Part shown: piece after piece, positions 1-7,961 of the stretch
How positions within the stretch are numbered: position 1 is the first letter of the stretch
Layout: each line of letters begins with the position of its first letter
Source: Bacillus sp. B15-48
GTDB taxonomy: Bacteria; Bacillota; Bacilli; Bacillales; Cytobacillaceae
Direction of reading: 5' to 3'
DNA: 64,000 bases
Assembly: GCF_016879755.1 (NCBI RefSeq)
Contig: NZ_WOFU01000006.1
Location: 226,151-290,150, forward strand
Translations under genes and position numbers: made by a program
Notes under the pieces: generated by a model
What the model was told of the DNA's origin: nothing
What the model saw: only the letters and a program-made list of their open reading frames with translations
The model's database searches: none

Positions 1-27
1 ATATGAACTGATTCCCTCATTCAAGCC

Positions 28-57
28 GATATCACACCAAAGATATCGGCTTTTTTA
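28..57 (+). terminator. Rho-independent terminator of a gene left of the window
   Basis: GCCGATATC and GATATCGGC form a 9-bp stem around a short loop and are followed by TTTTTT. The gene it ends lies upstream of the window. Confidence 0.75.
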
Positions 58-84
58 CTAAAAAAGAAAGTATATAATTATGGG

Positions 85-293
85 TCTATCAGAGTCATTC
101 ATGCTGTGGCATTTTCGTTATATGGAGACGAACATGATGTTCGAAATGTTCCATATCGATGTAAAGGTTGTTTCTGCACAGTTCTGTTGGTGAAAGCGAA
201 GTACTAACTGAGAATGTTCTTCAAGTTAAGCATCGTCATGTAATCTTTACGTTTGATGAAGGATTAAGAGACGTGTTTCTTCTTCACTATTAG
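85..293 (+). pseudogene. Remnant of an IS91-family transposase (zinc-binding and start of Tnp domain)
   Basis: Two overlapping frames together read like the N-terminal part of an IS91-type transposase. The first (85-207) contains PYRCKGCFCT, similar to the family's zinc-binding segment. After a frameshift near 180 the second reads SVGESEVLTENVLQVKHRHV and then IFTFDEGLRDVFLLHY before a stop at 291-293. Segments of the form 'HRHVIFT...ELR..FL..HR' are typical just after the zinc-binding domain of these transposases. There is no start codon with a ribosome binding site and no catalytic part, so this is a dead fragment. The family assignment is from memory of the motif and not from a search. Confidence 0.5.
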
Positions 294-352
294 TGAAATG
301 GCATAAACAAAAGCACCGGGCGGTTTTGCTCGTTTTTTTTTACGCCTTATTG

Positions 353-381
353 TTGACAAAAAAATAATATGCCAATATAGT
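353..381 (+). promoter_or_regulatory. Sigma-A promoter of nhaC
   Basis: A perfect -35 TTGACA (353-358) is followed by a 17-nt spacer and a -10 TATAGT (376-381), 70 bp before the nhaC start. Confidence 0.8.
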
Positions 382-394
382 AATGATTGCAGAT

Positions 395-412
395 GCTTTT
401 ATGCATAAAAGC
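395..412. promoter_or_regulatory. 18-bp perfect palindrome in the nhaC leader
   Basis: GCTTTTATGCATAAAAGC is a perfect dyad beginning 14 bp after the -10 hexamer and ending about 40 bp before the start codon. It could be an operator for an unidentified repressor. The regulator is not identifiable from the sequence. Confidence 0.4.
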
Positions 413-451
413 GTTTAAGTGAAAAAGTAAAGCGACTCAGGGGGTAAACAA

Positions 452-1849
452 ATGCTTAATCAAAAAGCCATACTTAATATAAGGCCCGTTGAGGCGCTAA
501 CGATTACAATTATTTTACTAACGGCAATTAGCTTCAGTATTATAAAACTTCAATTGGTACCTCATGTACCTGTGATGATTGCCATTTTTTTGCTTATACT
601 ATATGGATTAATTAAGAAGGTAAAAGTGGCTGATCTAGAAGCAGCCTTGATGGATGGCGCAAAATCTGGACTAGGTGCAGTTATTATTTTCTTTTTAATT
701 GGGATGTTAATCAGCAGTTGGATGGCAAGTGGCACAATTCCAACGTTTATTTTTCTCGCGTTTGAATTAATTAGCGGAAAATGGTTTTACGCGATTGTGT
801 TTGTTGTCACTGCAATCATTGGATTAGGAATTGGAAGTTCATTAACGACTGCTGCTACCATTGGATCGGCATTTATGGGGGTTTCTGTAGCGTTTGATTT
901 ATCCCTTGCCATTACTGCTGGCGCCGTTGTGTCCGGTGCTTTCTTTGGCGATAAAATGTCCCCCTTATCTGACACGACGACACTTGCTTCTTCGACTGTG
1001 AATGTGGATTTATTTGAACATATTAAAAATATGGCTTGGACAACTGTTCCTGCTTTTATTCTATCTTTATTGTTGTTTATGATTCTTTCTCCCGGTGAAA
1101 CAGGAGCAAACTTTGATAATGCTGCTGTTGTTAAACAGGAATTAGTAAAGTTGAACTTAGTCCATTGGTACTCCCTCATTCCTTTTTTTGTCCTAGCAAT
1201 CTTTGCGATAAAAAAGATTCCAGCCTTTATTACGCTAGGTGCTGGTACTGTTACGGCGATGGTCATTAGTTTATTTATTACAGAAAAAGCAGCATGGGCA
1301 GGGCTATTGACTAGTTTGTATTCTGGGTATACAACAGAGACGCAAATAGCTGAAGTAGCGTCATTATTATCACGTGGTGGGATAGAAAGCATGCTATTTT
1401 CAATCTCCCTTGTGTTGCTCGCTTTAGCGATGGGAGGTCTTTTATTTAGGCTCGGGATTTTACAGGCGCTTTTATCAGGAATTGAAAAGAGTGTGAAGAA
1501 AGTATCGGTCTTGATAAGTTCTACGGTTGCTTCTTCAATTGGGATTAATTTTCTATTAGGTGAACAATATTTATCCATTATTTTAACGGGGACGATGTTT
1601 GAACCTCATTATCGTCAAGCTGGTTTACATCCGAAAAATCTTTCAAGAGCTCTTGAGGATGCAGGTACTGTTATTAATCCACTCGTTCCTTGGAGTGTAT
1701 GTGGTGTATTTCTAGCTGGGGTTCTTGGTGTACCAACATTTGAATATGCAGTTTTTGCGTTCTTCTGTCTCATCTCGCCTCTTCTTACTATTTTAGCGGG
1801 TTTAACGAAAATATCGATTACAAAATTAGAGAAAAAGGCGGCCGCTTAA
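452..1849 (+). CDS. nhaC: Na+/H+ antiporter, NhaC family
   Basis: This 465-residue membrane protein consists almost entirely of hydrophobic segments, about 11-12 helices. It should exchange internal Na+ for external H+ at the cytoplasmic membrane. The stretch FFGDKMSPLSDTTTLASS (about residues 164-181) is the charged intramembrane segment typical of NhaC antiporters, and the length fits the family. The start follows AGGGGG with good spacing. The gene stands alone behind its own sigma-A promoter and a leader palindrome. The last codons, AAA GCG GCC GCT TAA, lie inside a 17-bp sequence that recurs exactly at 2585-2601. The real substrate could also be an amino acid or malate/lactate with Na+, since NhaC relatives vary. 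Confidence 0.85.
   Translation: MLNQKAILNIRPVEALTITIILLTAISFSIIKLQLVPHVPVMIAIFLLILYGLIKKVKVADLEAALMDGAKSGLGAVIIFFLIGMLISSWMASGTIPTFIFLAFELISGKWFYAIVFVVTAIIGLGIGSSLTTAATIGSAFMGVSVAFDLSLAITAGAVVSGAFFGDKMSPLSDTTTLASSTVNVDLFEHIKNMAWTTVPAFILSLLLFMILSPGETGANFDNAAVVKQELVKLNLVHWYSLIPFFVLAIFAIKKIPAFITLGAGTVTAMVISLFITEKAAWAGLLTSLYSGYTTETQIAEVASLLSRGGIESMLFSISLVLLALAMGGLLFRLGILQALLSGIEKSVKKVSVLISSTVASSIGINFLLGEQYLSIILTGTMFEPHYRQAGLHPKNLSRALEDAGTVINPLVPWSVCGVFLAGVLGVPTFEYAVFAFFCLISPLLTILAGLTKISITKLEKKAAA
1833..1849 (+). repeat. 17-bp exact repeat, copy 1 (contains a NotI site)
   Basis: AAAAGGCGGCCGCTTAA forms the 3' end of nhaC and recurs identically at 2585-2601. Such a GC-rich 8-mer core is unusual in this AT-rich DNA. 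Confidence 0.7.
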
Positions 1850-1961
1850 TAGCTAACGGGTTCGGATTTGAAGTACAACATACCAATGAACATTCCTTTT
1901 AGTATAGTAATTCGCACTAAAATTAAAAAGTAATTTGGCAAGCAAGTAAATCAGCAAAGAA

Positions 1962-2002
1962 AAATGCTTGGAGACATAGACATATGCTCCAAGCATTTTT
2001 TA
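1962..2002 (+). terminator. Terminator downstream of nhaC
   Basis: AATGCTTGGAG and CTCCAAGCATT form an 11-bp perfect stem followed by a T run, about 115 bp after the nhaC stop. Confidence 0.8.
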
Positions 2003-2175
2003 TACCAAGATAAGCACCAGGTTAAGTGATTTCCAAATCTCCAAGAATCGCCAGGAAATAAGCTACTAATCTATCCATCTACAAGACAAACTAAGATTTT
2101 GATATCTGCTCCACCCAACCATTAAAGAGCGAATCCCCACGAACTTAGCAAAGAGATTCAGCATGGTTTGAAAAA

Positions 2176-2364
2176 TAAACGGAGAAATTCCTCTTATCGC
2201 GGAAATAGCAAGAAAAATAGCTGAAATAGACGGAGAGATTCCGCCTATTTAATCGAAAAACATGAAAATGGACCATTTTGCTTTGCTTAACCGGAAAATC
2301 TCCGCTTATATTCCCCGAACCGAGCTCTATTCTGGAGTTTAACCGGAAAACCTCCGCTTATTTA
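2176..2364 (+). repeat. Two-module dispersed intergenic repeat, copy 1
   Basis: Module A (about 2176-2255) has TAAACGGAGAAATTCC and TAGACGGAGAGATTCCGCC. Module B (about 2286-2364) has TTAACCGGAAAATCTCCGCT, a TATTCCCC core, and the motif again as TTAACCGGAAAACCTCCGCT. The reverse complement of 27057-27248 carries both modules in the same order with high similarity. No reading frame spans it. Confidence 0.75.
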
Positions 2365-2545
2365 AACGATCACTGGTTACTCAATTAAGGATAAGAGAGA
2401 ATGCCTGCTTCATTTATCCGCCTCCCAAACATCCCCCCCTGTCTAATTCAGTTGCGAATAGGACTATTAATTGGTGTGCTAATTTAGTTTTTATATTCGA
2501 AAACTGAACCCGTTACTTAATAGCGTGCCGTCTTTATTATTTTTT

Positions 2546-2574
2546 ACCCCCAGAATCTAATGGTCTTATACGAA
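2546..2574 (+). promoter_or_regulatory. Candidate sigma-I promoter for the DUF5667 gene
   Basis: ACCCCC (2546-2551) and CGAA (2571-2574), 19 nt apart, match the -35 and -10 elements reported for sigma-I promoters. They lie 47 bp before the start of the exported DUF5667 protein and just upstream of sigI-rsgI. The spacing is not verified against known promoters. Confidence 0.45.
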
Positions 2575-2584
2575 AACTTTAATG

Positions 2585-2601
2585 AAAAGGCGGCCGCTTA
2601 A
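2585..2601 (+). repeat. 17-bp exact repeat, copy 2
   Basis: It is identical to 1833-1849 (the nhaC 3' end). It sits between the candidate sigma-I promoter and the ribosome binding site of the next gene. Confidence 0.7.
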
Positions 2602-2620
2602 AAAATAGTAGAGGTGAACG

Positions 2621-3613
2621 ATGAAAAAGATAAAAAAATCAAATCCGTTAACAATCATTATTTTAGCGTTATTTTTAGTTAGCATAGTTACCTCCCCTAT
2701 TGTTCAAGCAGAAGAGAATTTTGAGCAAGTTGATTTGCAAACGATCGAATTTGAAAATATTCAGGAAGAAAGCGATGAAGTTAATGAGGAAGAGGCAATT
2801 GAACCAAGCTTAATTCCGGGGGATTTTTTCTATTTCGTAAAAATTGCTATTGAAAAAATTAAATTGGCTATCACATTTGATGATGTAAAAGAAGCTGAGC
2901 TTCTTGCAAAATATGCATCCGAGCGACTCGCTGAAGCAGAGGCCTTATTTGTAATCGGGAAAGAGGAAGATGCATTAAAGGTAATCGAAAAAGCAATTGA
3001 GTTTATGGATAGTACCGAAGATTTTGAAAAGAATCATGATGAGAGTGAAGCTGTAGGAAATAAGGACGTTACAGTTATCGATGACTCATCAGCAAGTGAA
3101 GTTAATAACAAACTAGAACCCGTCCAAAGGCAAAACATCATTGCCTTAACTGCTGCTCTCGAAAAGGTGAGTAACCCGAAAGCAATGGCGTCGTTACAGA
3201 AGAATATTGATAAAACATACGAAAAAATAGCTAAAAAACTTGAAAAAGAGCTAGGTGTTGAAGAGGAAACGCTAGAAATGGAAGCAGAAGAGCATCCTCT
3301 AAATTCGATTGAAGCTCCAAAGGGAGACACTGAAGTTGAGAGTGATGCTTCAATTGCTTCGCCCATAAGTCCTAATGCCGCTGTTGTGAATCAACCAAAT
3401 AAAAATATAAAACAAGAAATTCCAGCAGAAAAAGCGAAAGAAAAGCAAGCAGTAAAGGGCCAACTGAAAAAAGAAGAGAAACACCAGAAAAAAGCGGAAA
3501 AACATCAGAATCAAGTTGAGAAAAAACAAGTTAAGAACGAAAACAAAAATAATGGTAAAAACGGGGAAAATCAAGGGAAAGCGAAGAACGAAAATAATAA
3601 AAATGGTCAATAA
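2621..3613 (+). CDS. Exported DUF5667-domain protein
   Basis: This 330-residue protein starts with a Sec-type signal peptide (lysine-rich N-terminus, hydrophobic 10-24, probable cleavage after VQA at residue 30). Residues about 60-135, beginning PSLIPGDFFYFVKIAIEKIK, look like the DUF5667 domain, a helical extracytoplasmic domain of unknown function. From about residue 255 the chain is disordered and rich in Lys, Asn, Gln and Gly. The RsgI tail encoded 0.9 kb downstream has a similar composition. GAGGTGAACG precedes the ATG. The promoter resembles a sigma-I promoter, so membership of the SigI regulon is plausible, perhaps in envelope sensing. Function is unknown. Confidence 0.75.
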   Translation: MKKIKKSNPLTIIILALFLVSIVTSPIVQAEENFEQVDLQTIEFENIQEESDEVNEEEAIEPSLIPGDFFYFVKIAIEKIKLAITFDDVKEAELLAKYASERLAEAEALFVIGKEEDALKVIEKAIEFMDSTEDFEKNHDESEAVGNKDVTVIDDSSASEVNNKLEPVQRQNIIALTAALEKVSNPKAMASLQKNIDKTYEKIAKKLEKELGVEEETLEMEAEEHPLNSIEAPKGDTEVESDASIASPISPNAAVVNQPNKNIKQEIPAEKAKEKQAVKGQLKKEEKHQKKAEKHQNQVEKKQVKNENKNNGKNGENQGKAKNENNKNGQ

Positions 3614-3621
3614 ATGAAAGA

Positions 3622-3645
3622 AGGATAGCCACTATTGGCTATCCT
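3622..3645 (+). terminator. Hairpin after the DUF5667 gene
   Basis: AGGATAGCC and GGCTATCCT form a 9-bp perfect stem with a 6-nt loop. There is no clear T run, so termination may be weak and allow read-through into sigI. Confidence 0.5.
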
Positions 3646-3696
3646 CCTAAGAACTTACCTACTCACCATCCCCCAAAAGCGTTAAATTGACACCTA

Positions 3697-3705
3697 TGAT
3701 ATAAT
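3697..3705 (+). promoter_or_regulatory. Extended -10 promoter upstream of sigI
   Basis: TGATATAAT is an extended -10 element 16 nt before the sigI start. A C-run followed by an A-tract (ATCCCCCAAAAG, from 3669) resembles a sigma-I -35 element, but no CGAA follows at a fitting distance. Confidence 0.4.
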
Positions 3706-3720
3706 TTTGAGGGAAATGAG

Positions 3721-4482
3721 GTGAGACTAGTGCTAAGTTTATTGTTCATATCGAAAAAGAAGCGAAAAGAAGAGTCACTTGAGGAAAAAGTGGCTTTAAT
3801 CCAGCAAGGGGATCTTGAACTTCGTGAGGACGTAATTAAAGCGTATCAACCATTCATTGCAAAATCCGTTTCATCTGTGTGCAAACGATATATAAATGAA
3901 ACAGATGATGAATTTAGCATTGGGCTCATTGCATTTAATGAGTCAATCGAAAAGTTTTCGAGTGAAAAAGGAAACTCGCTTTTAAGTTTTGCTGATGTCT
4001 TAATTAAACGGAGGGTCATTGATTATATTCGTCAGCAATCGAAAGAACAAACGGTTTCAATGGATTATGGGAGTGAGTCACTTGAAGATGGAAGCGACAG
4101 ATCGTCCATTCAAGATGAACTTTCACTTGAGGATTTTCGGAAAAAGACGGATGCTGAGCTTCGCAGGGAAGAAATTGCGCAATTCCAACAAATCCTCCAA
4201 GAATTTGGTTTATCTTTCCAAAACTTAGTGAAACAATCGCCAAAACATGTCGATGCCCGTAAAAACGCAATTGAGGTTGCTAAAATCCTCGTTGATAATG
4301 AAGAGCTTCGCAAACATTTACTCGAAAAGAAAAGACTACCAATAAAAGAATTAGAGAAAATGGTTCATTTAAGTCGAAAAACAATTGAGAGGAATAGAAA
4401 ATATATTATATCCATCTCGTTAATTTTATTAGGTGATTATGTCTATTTAAAGGATTATATAAAAGGGGTGCTGGAGAAATGA
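3721..4482 (+). CDS. sigI: RNA polymerase sigma factor SigI
   Basis: This 253-residue protein directs RNA polymerase to a small regulon linked in Bacillus to heat and envelope stress. The N-terminal half holds the sigma-2 region (YINETDDEFSIGLIAFNESI, then FADVLIKRRVIDYIR). The C-terminal part holds the SigI-type helix-turn-helix (LPIKELEKMVHLSRKTIERN). Length and architecture match the family. The start is GTG at 3721 after GAGGGAAATGAG. The last four bases overlap the rsgI start (ATGA), giving translational coupling with its anti-sigma factor. Confidence 0.93.
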   Translation: MRLVLSLLFISKKKRKEESLEEKVALIQQGDLELREDVIKAYQPFIAKSVSSVCKRYINETDDEFSIGLIAFNESIEKFSSEKGNSLLSFADVLIKRRVIDYIRQQSKEQTVSMDYGSESLEDGSDRSSIQDELSLEDFRKKTDAELRREEIAQFQQILQEFGLSFQNLVKQSPKHVDARKNAIEVAKILVDNEELRKHLLEKKRLPIKELEKMVHLSRKTIERNRKYIISISLILLGDYVYLKDYIKGVLEK

Positions 4483-5564
4483 GGAAAGGCGTAGTCCTTG
4501 AAGTGAATGAGCGCTATGTGACATTGCTTACACCTGAGGGTGAATATATCCAGACGCGCAAGCTTCAGCAAGAATATCTGGTTGGAGAGGAAATTCAATT
4601 TTTCCCATCAGAAGAACCAGAATTGACGAGGGCAGCGAATATCGTCCAGTCCTTAAGAAAGCTTAAAGTAAGGTTTGTTTCTGTTTCGGTGGCTGTCCTC
4701 TTATTAGTCATGATGAGCTTTTCAATTTATGATAGCAGACATGTGTATGCATATATGTCAATTGATATTAATCCTAGCATCGAATTAGGCTTAAACAAAG
4801 AGTTAAAGGTTATTAGTATGCAAGGATATAATGATGACGGCAAGAAGATAGCGGCACAATTAGAAAATTGGAAAAATAAAAACGCAGTTATTGTTGCAGA
4901 GAAAATCATTGAAAAAATGGAGACGCTAGGTTTTTTAAATGAAAACAAAAACATTCTGATTGCTGCAGTTCCTACAAGCTCCGTGGAAAGATCAACGCAA
5001 GACGGAAACTTGGAAGAAACATTATCTGAAATTAAGAACACAACTCAAGAAGATGTGGAAATTACCGTCGTCAACGGGACAGTTGAGGAACGGGAAACAG
5101 CAATAAAACAAGGGATGACGACTGGCGGTTTCAAACAAGAAATGAAGTCGGAAACAACGAAAATCATTGAAAAAACAAAAGAAACCCCTGTATTCAAAGA
5201 GAATGAACAAAAAAATAAATCAGAGCAAGCTGTACCGAATAGAGGGAATAACACCGAAAAGGGAAATAACGGTAACGGCAATAAAACGAATCTAAATCCG
5301 AGCAATAAAAATGAAAATAAAGGTAAGAAAGAAAGCAATTCCAAAGGTCAAGAGAATAATCGAGGAAAAGAATCAACATTAGATCGTAATGAAAGAAACA
5401 ACAAGCAAAATAACGAAGTGAATGAACGAAAGAATGTGAATGGTAAATCACAAGAAAACAGAGAGCAAAGCAACCAAAACAATGAAGAAAATAAACCCAA
5501 ACATAATGTTAGTAATAATGGTCAGGGCCAAGGTCAAGGAAAAGGAAAAGGCAATGAAAAATAA
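4479..5564 (+). CDS. rsgI: Membrane anti-sigma-I factor RsgI
   Basis: This 361-residue protein sequesters SigI. Residues 1-50 form the cytoplasmic RsgI N-terminal domain (GVVLEVNERYVTLLTPEGEY). One transmembrane helix spans about 65-84. The conserved extracytoplasmic segment YMSIDINPSIELGLN follows at about 92-106. From about residue 215 the chain becomes an Asn/Lys/Gly/Gln-rich disordered tail ending in alternating GQGQGKGKG. Unlike clostridial RsgI proteins it carries no recognisable carbohydrate-binding or enzymatic C-terminal domain. It overlaps sigI by 4 nt and is followed by a strong terminator. Confidence 0.92.
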   Translation: MRKGVVLEVNERYVTLLTPEGEYIQTRKLQQEYLVGEEIQFFPSEEPELTRAANIVQSLRKLKVRFVSVSVAVLLLVMMSFSIYDSRHVYAYMSIDINPSIELGLNKELKVISMQGYNDDGKKIAAQLENWKNKNAVIVAEKIIEKMETLGFLNENKNILIAAVPTSSVERSTQDGNLEETLSEIKNTTQEDVEITVVNGTVEERETAIKQGMTTGGFKQEMKSETTKIIEKTKETPVFKENEQKNKSEQAVPNRGNNTEKGNNGNGNKTNLNPSNKNENKGKKESNSKGQENNRGKESTLDRNERNNKQNNEVNERKNVNGKSQENREQSNQNNEENKPKHNVSNNGQGQGQGKGKGNEK

Positions 5565-5566
5565 AA

Positions 5567-5610
5567 GGACGGTCTCATAAGGGGTGACCCATATGAGTAC
5601 GTCCTTTTTT
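5567..5610 (+). terminator. Terminator of the sigI-rsgI operon
   Basis: AAGGACG pairs with CGTCCTT, with an inner CTCATA/TATGAG stem, followed by TTTTTT. Confidence 0.8.
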
Positions 5611-5621
5611 GTTCGTTTGGT

Positions 5622-5822
5622 CTATTGTTGATTTCTCCCAGATAGCTCGGCTTGAGCCTGCCTCACAAGGCGTTTCGTAATTTCTCCGCCAACGGACCCA
5701 TTAGAGCGAGAAACAGAATCAGCGCCTAGTTGTACGCCAAATTCTTCAGCAATTTCATATTTTACCTGTTCAAGGAATTGCTCTACTCCGGGAACAAGTA
5801 ATTTGTTTGAGTTTCTTGCCAC
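5622..5822 (-). CDS. Small acid-soluble spore protein, alpha/beta type
   Basis: This 66-residue protein coats and protects DNA in the dormant spore and is degraded by the GPR protease on germination. The family signature is clear: [19 protein letters not shown] contains the GPR cleavage region (EIAEEFGV), and [17 protein letters not shown] is the second conserved block. The start is GTG (5822). A nearby ATG is out of frame, and AAGGAG lies 10 nt upstream of the GTG. It is a single gene convergent with rsgI, expected to be transcribed by sigma-G in the forespore. Which ssp paralogue it is cannot be decided. Confidence 0.95.
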   Translation of the reverse strand: MARNSNKLLVPGVEQFLEQVKYEIAEEFGVQLGADSVSRSNGSVGGEITKRLVRQAQAELSGRNQQ

Positions 5823-6082
5823 TTGTCATCAACTCCTTCCTAGCCACAATGGATGGACCTTCATGATTATTTTTGCACGATTGGTTAAAAATATGTTTGG
5901 AAATGTTTACTGTCTAAATGAGAAGCGATCTTGTGTAGGAATTTTGTCTAGCGCAACTAACATCTCGGAGGAGGAAGTTCCCATTGAATGAAGTTTCAGT
6001 TAAGATAGTTGTTTACTTCTATCCCTTTCTTTTGTTATTTTAAATGATAGGGTAAAGGGATTGATTTGAAAGGAATAAAATT

Positions 6083-7435
6083 ATGCTAAAAAAATTCAGA
6101 AAATGGGTAAAAAAATTAACACCTGCACAAATGATTGTTTCCTATTATTTCCTTGCTATCATTGTTGCCGTTAGCTTGCTTAGTTTACCGATAGCCCTTA
6201 AACCCGGCGTGGAGATTACATTTATTGATTCTCTTTTTGTTGCTGTTAGTGCAGTAAGTGTCACAGGACTTACCACCGTAAACATTAGTGAAACGTATTC
6301 CGTTGCAGGAACTTTTATACTAATGTTTGTATTCCAGTTTGGTGGGGTTGGGATTATGGCTTTAGGAACGTTCTTTTGGTTGTTAATTGGAAAAAGAATC
6401 GGTCTAAAAGAGCGAAGATTAATTATGGCCGATCAGAATCAGACAGGATTATCTGGCATGGTGAAAATGCTGAAAGAGATTCTCTGGATTATTATCATTA
6501 TTGAGATATTTGGGGCTCTTTTTTTAGGATTTCATTTTCTGCAATATTATCCGACGTGGCAAGAAGCGTTTTTACAAGGATTATTTGCTTCTGTCAGCGC
6601 TACTACAAACGCGGGGTTTGACATTACAGGAGCATCCCTGCTTCCCTTTGCAAAGGATTATTATGTTCAGACCATTAACATTTTGTTAATGACGACAGGA
6701 GCAATTGGATTTCCTGTTTTAATGGAAGTAAAACATTATATCGCGAGCCGAAGGAAATACTTATTTAGATTTTCGCTGTTTACGAAGATAACGACAGTTA
6801 CTTATTTTTGTTTATTAGTGTTTGGAACAATGATGATTTTGCTTCTCGAAGTAAACCATTTTTTTGCTGATAAATCATGGCATGAGTCGTTTTTCTATGC
6901 CTTCTTTCAATCATCTACTACCCGTAGCGGAGGTTTGGCTACGTTAGACCTCAATTATTTTACGGAAACAACTCAATTAGTGATGAGTGCCCTTATGTTT
7001 ATTGGTGCTTCTCCTAGTTCAGTAGGTGGTGGGATACGGACGACTACTTTTGCATTGAACTTGCTATTTATTTATAATTATGGTCGGGGAAACCGAACAG
7101 TTAAAATTTTCAAACGGGAGCTGACAGAAGAAGATATTACTAAGTCGCTAATTATAACAATTATGGCGTTACTTATTTGCTTTACAGCTACTGTTATTCT
7201 CAGAATTACCGAATCTCATTCCTTGATTTCCATCCTGTTTGAAGTATCATCTGCTTTTGGTACAAGTGGTGCATCTATGGGGATTACGTCAGATTTGAGT
7301 ACGATCGGAAAATTGGTCTTAATGATTTTAATGTTTATTGGGCGAGTTGGTTTATTTATGTTCCTTCTATTTATTGGCGGAAAGGGAGATTATGCGAAGA
7401 TTCATTATCCAAAGGAAAGAGTTAGTATTGGTTAA
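6083..7435 (+). CDS. ktrD: Potassium channel subunit KtrD/KtrB (TrkH family)
   Basis: This 450-residue protein has about eight transmembrane helices and four P-loop segments. Selectivity-filter-like sequences are visible (for example VSVTGLTTV, SATTNAGFD, TTRSGGLATLDL and SAFGTSGASMG). It forms the K+-conducting dimer of a Ktr system and needs a cytoplasmic RCK ring. A suitable partner, KtrC, is encoded at 42200 and not next to it, which is why I call it KtrD (low-affinity KtrCD) and not KtrB. GAAAGGAAT precedes the ATG, and a terminator follows at once. Confidence 0.9.
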   Translation: MLKKFRKWVKKLTPAQMIVSYYFLAIIVAVSLLSLPIALKPGVEITFIDSLFVAVSAVSVTGLTTVNISETYSVAGTFILMFVFQFGGVGIMALGTFFWLLIGKRIGLKERRLIMADQNQTGLSGMVKMLKEILWIIIIIEIFGALFLGFHFLQYYPTWQEAFLQGLFASVSATTNAGFDITGASLLPFAKDYYVQTINILLMTTGAIGFPVLMEVKHYIASRRKYLFRFSLFTKITTVTYFCLLVFGTMMILLLEVNHFFADKSWHESFFYAFFQSSTTRSGGLATLDLNYFTETTQLVMSALMFIGASPSSVGGGIRTTTFALNLLFIYNYGRGNRTVKIFKRELTEEDITKSLIITIMALLICFTATVILRITESHSLISILFEVSSAFGTSGASMGITSDLSTIGKLVLMILMFIGRVGLFMFLLFIGGKGDYAKIHYPKERVSIG

Positions 7436-7437
7436 GA

Positions 7438-7464
7438 AAATCCGGGGGACAACCCCGGATTTAT
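7438..7464 (+). terminator. Terminator after ktrD
   Basis: AATCCGGGG and CCCCGGATT form a stem around GACAA, followed by TATTT. It can also serve the convergent gene. Confidence 0.7.
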
Positions 7465-7809
7465 TTAATCTGTCCCTTTGCTGACATCGATGGTTGGATG
7501 CATAAAAGGGGATGCTTTTGGTTTTTGTTTCTCTTCTAGCAGCTCTCTGTTCTCTGTCGTATTCCAGCCAATATCATTTGTTGGGTGTACCCATTCGTCT
7601 CCTGCCATGATGGCTGGGTCTGTCTTGTCACTCCAATTTTCTAACGGAGAATTGGGTGAATTATAAAGACTATCGCCAATAATAACCCCATGCTCATTTT
7701 TAAATGGTGGCTCAATTTTTATTCCTGTTCCTTTAAAACTTGGCGCACTTATTTGATGTGGGAGAGTTCCATCGATATCTATTCGTTTTAACTTCAATTT
7801 TTTCTTCAT
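7465..7809 (-). CDS. Hypothetical protein, DUF3905-like
   Basis: This 114-residue soluble protein has no signal peptide or membrane segment. It is rich in Pro, Asp and His/Trp. Conserved-looking blocks are DPAIMAGDEWVHPTNDIGW and PFMHPTIDVSKGTD, which I associate with the DUF3905 family of Bacillus, of unknown role. The start is the third ATG of an ATG ATG CAA ATG cluster, because AAAGGA lies 9 nt upstream of it. It is a single gene, convergent with ktrD. Confidence 0.6.
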   Translation of the reverse strand: MKKKLKLKRIDIDGTLPHQISAPSFKGTGIKIEPPFKNEHGVIIGDSLYNSPNSPLENWSDKTDPAIMAGDEWVHPTNDIGWNTTENRELLEEKQKPKASPFMHPTIDVSKGTD

Positions 7810-7961
7810 TTGCATCATTCCTTTTTACGTTATTTTCTGTTTTTCTCGTTGTTTTTATGATAAACATAGCCTTGTAAAAACAGGAAGAGGCGTAGATACA
7901 TACTGGACATGATTAAAGAAACAATAAGAATGTTCTTTTACAAGTGGAGGTGGGGTAAAAA

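Larger units (their letters stand above)
1850..2620. other. 770-bp gene-free region rich in repeats
   Basis: No credible coding frame is present. The region holds the nhaC terminator, the two-module dispersed repeat (2176-2364), a sigma-I-like promoter (2546-2574) and the second copy of a 17-bp repeat. Confidence 0.7.

Noticed and set aside
301..345. GCACCGGGCGG...TTTTTTTTT considered as a terminator
   Set aside because: The arms do not pair well enough, although a long T run follows; left unannotated.
787..1578. Long minus-strand open frame of 263 codons inside nhaC
   Set aside because: It is the antisense shadow of a clear membrane transporter gene, has no ribosome binding site and reads as low-complexity Ser/Thr/Ile-rich protein.
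2160..2365. Repeated motifs considered as a CRISPR array
   Set aside because: Spacing and unit lengths are irregular, motifs are inverted as well as direct, and no cas genes are near; it fits a dispersed intergenic repeat better.
3034..5451. Several minus-strand hydrophobic frames opposite the DUF5667 gene and rsgI
   Set aside because: They arise from A-rich Lys/Asn codons read backwards as Phe/Leu; none has a ribosome binding site.
5803..5991. 62-codon plus-strand frame overlapping the SASP start
   Set aside because: No ribosome binding site and it begins inside the SASP gene on the other strand.
5823..6082. Leader of ktrD considered as a c-di-AMP (ydaO-type) riboswitch
   Set aside because: I could not find the conserved core or a terminator-like expression platform; only a loose ATCCCTTT/AAAGGGAT inverted repeat is present.
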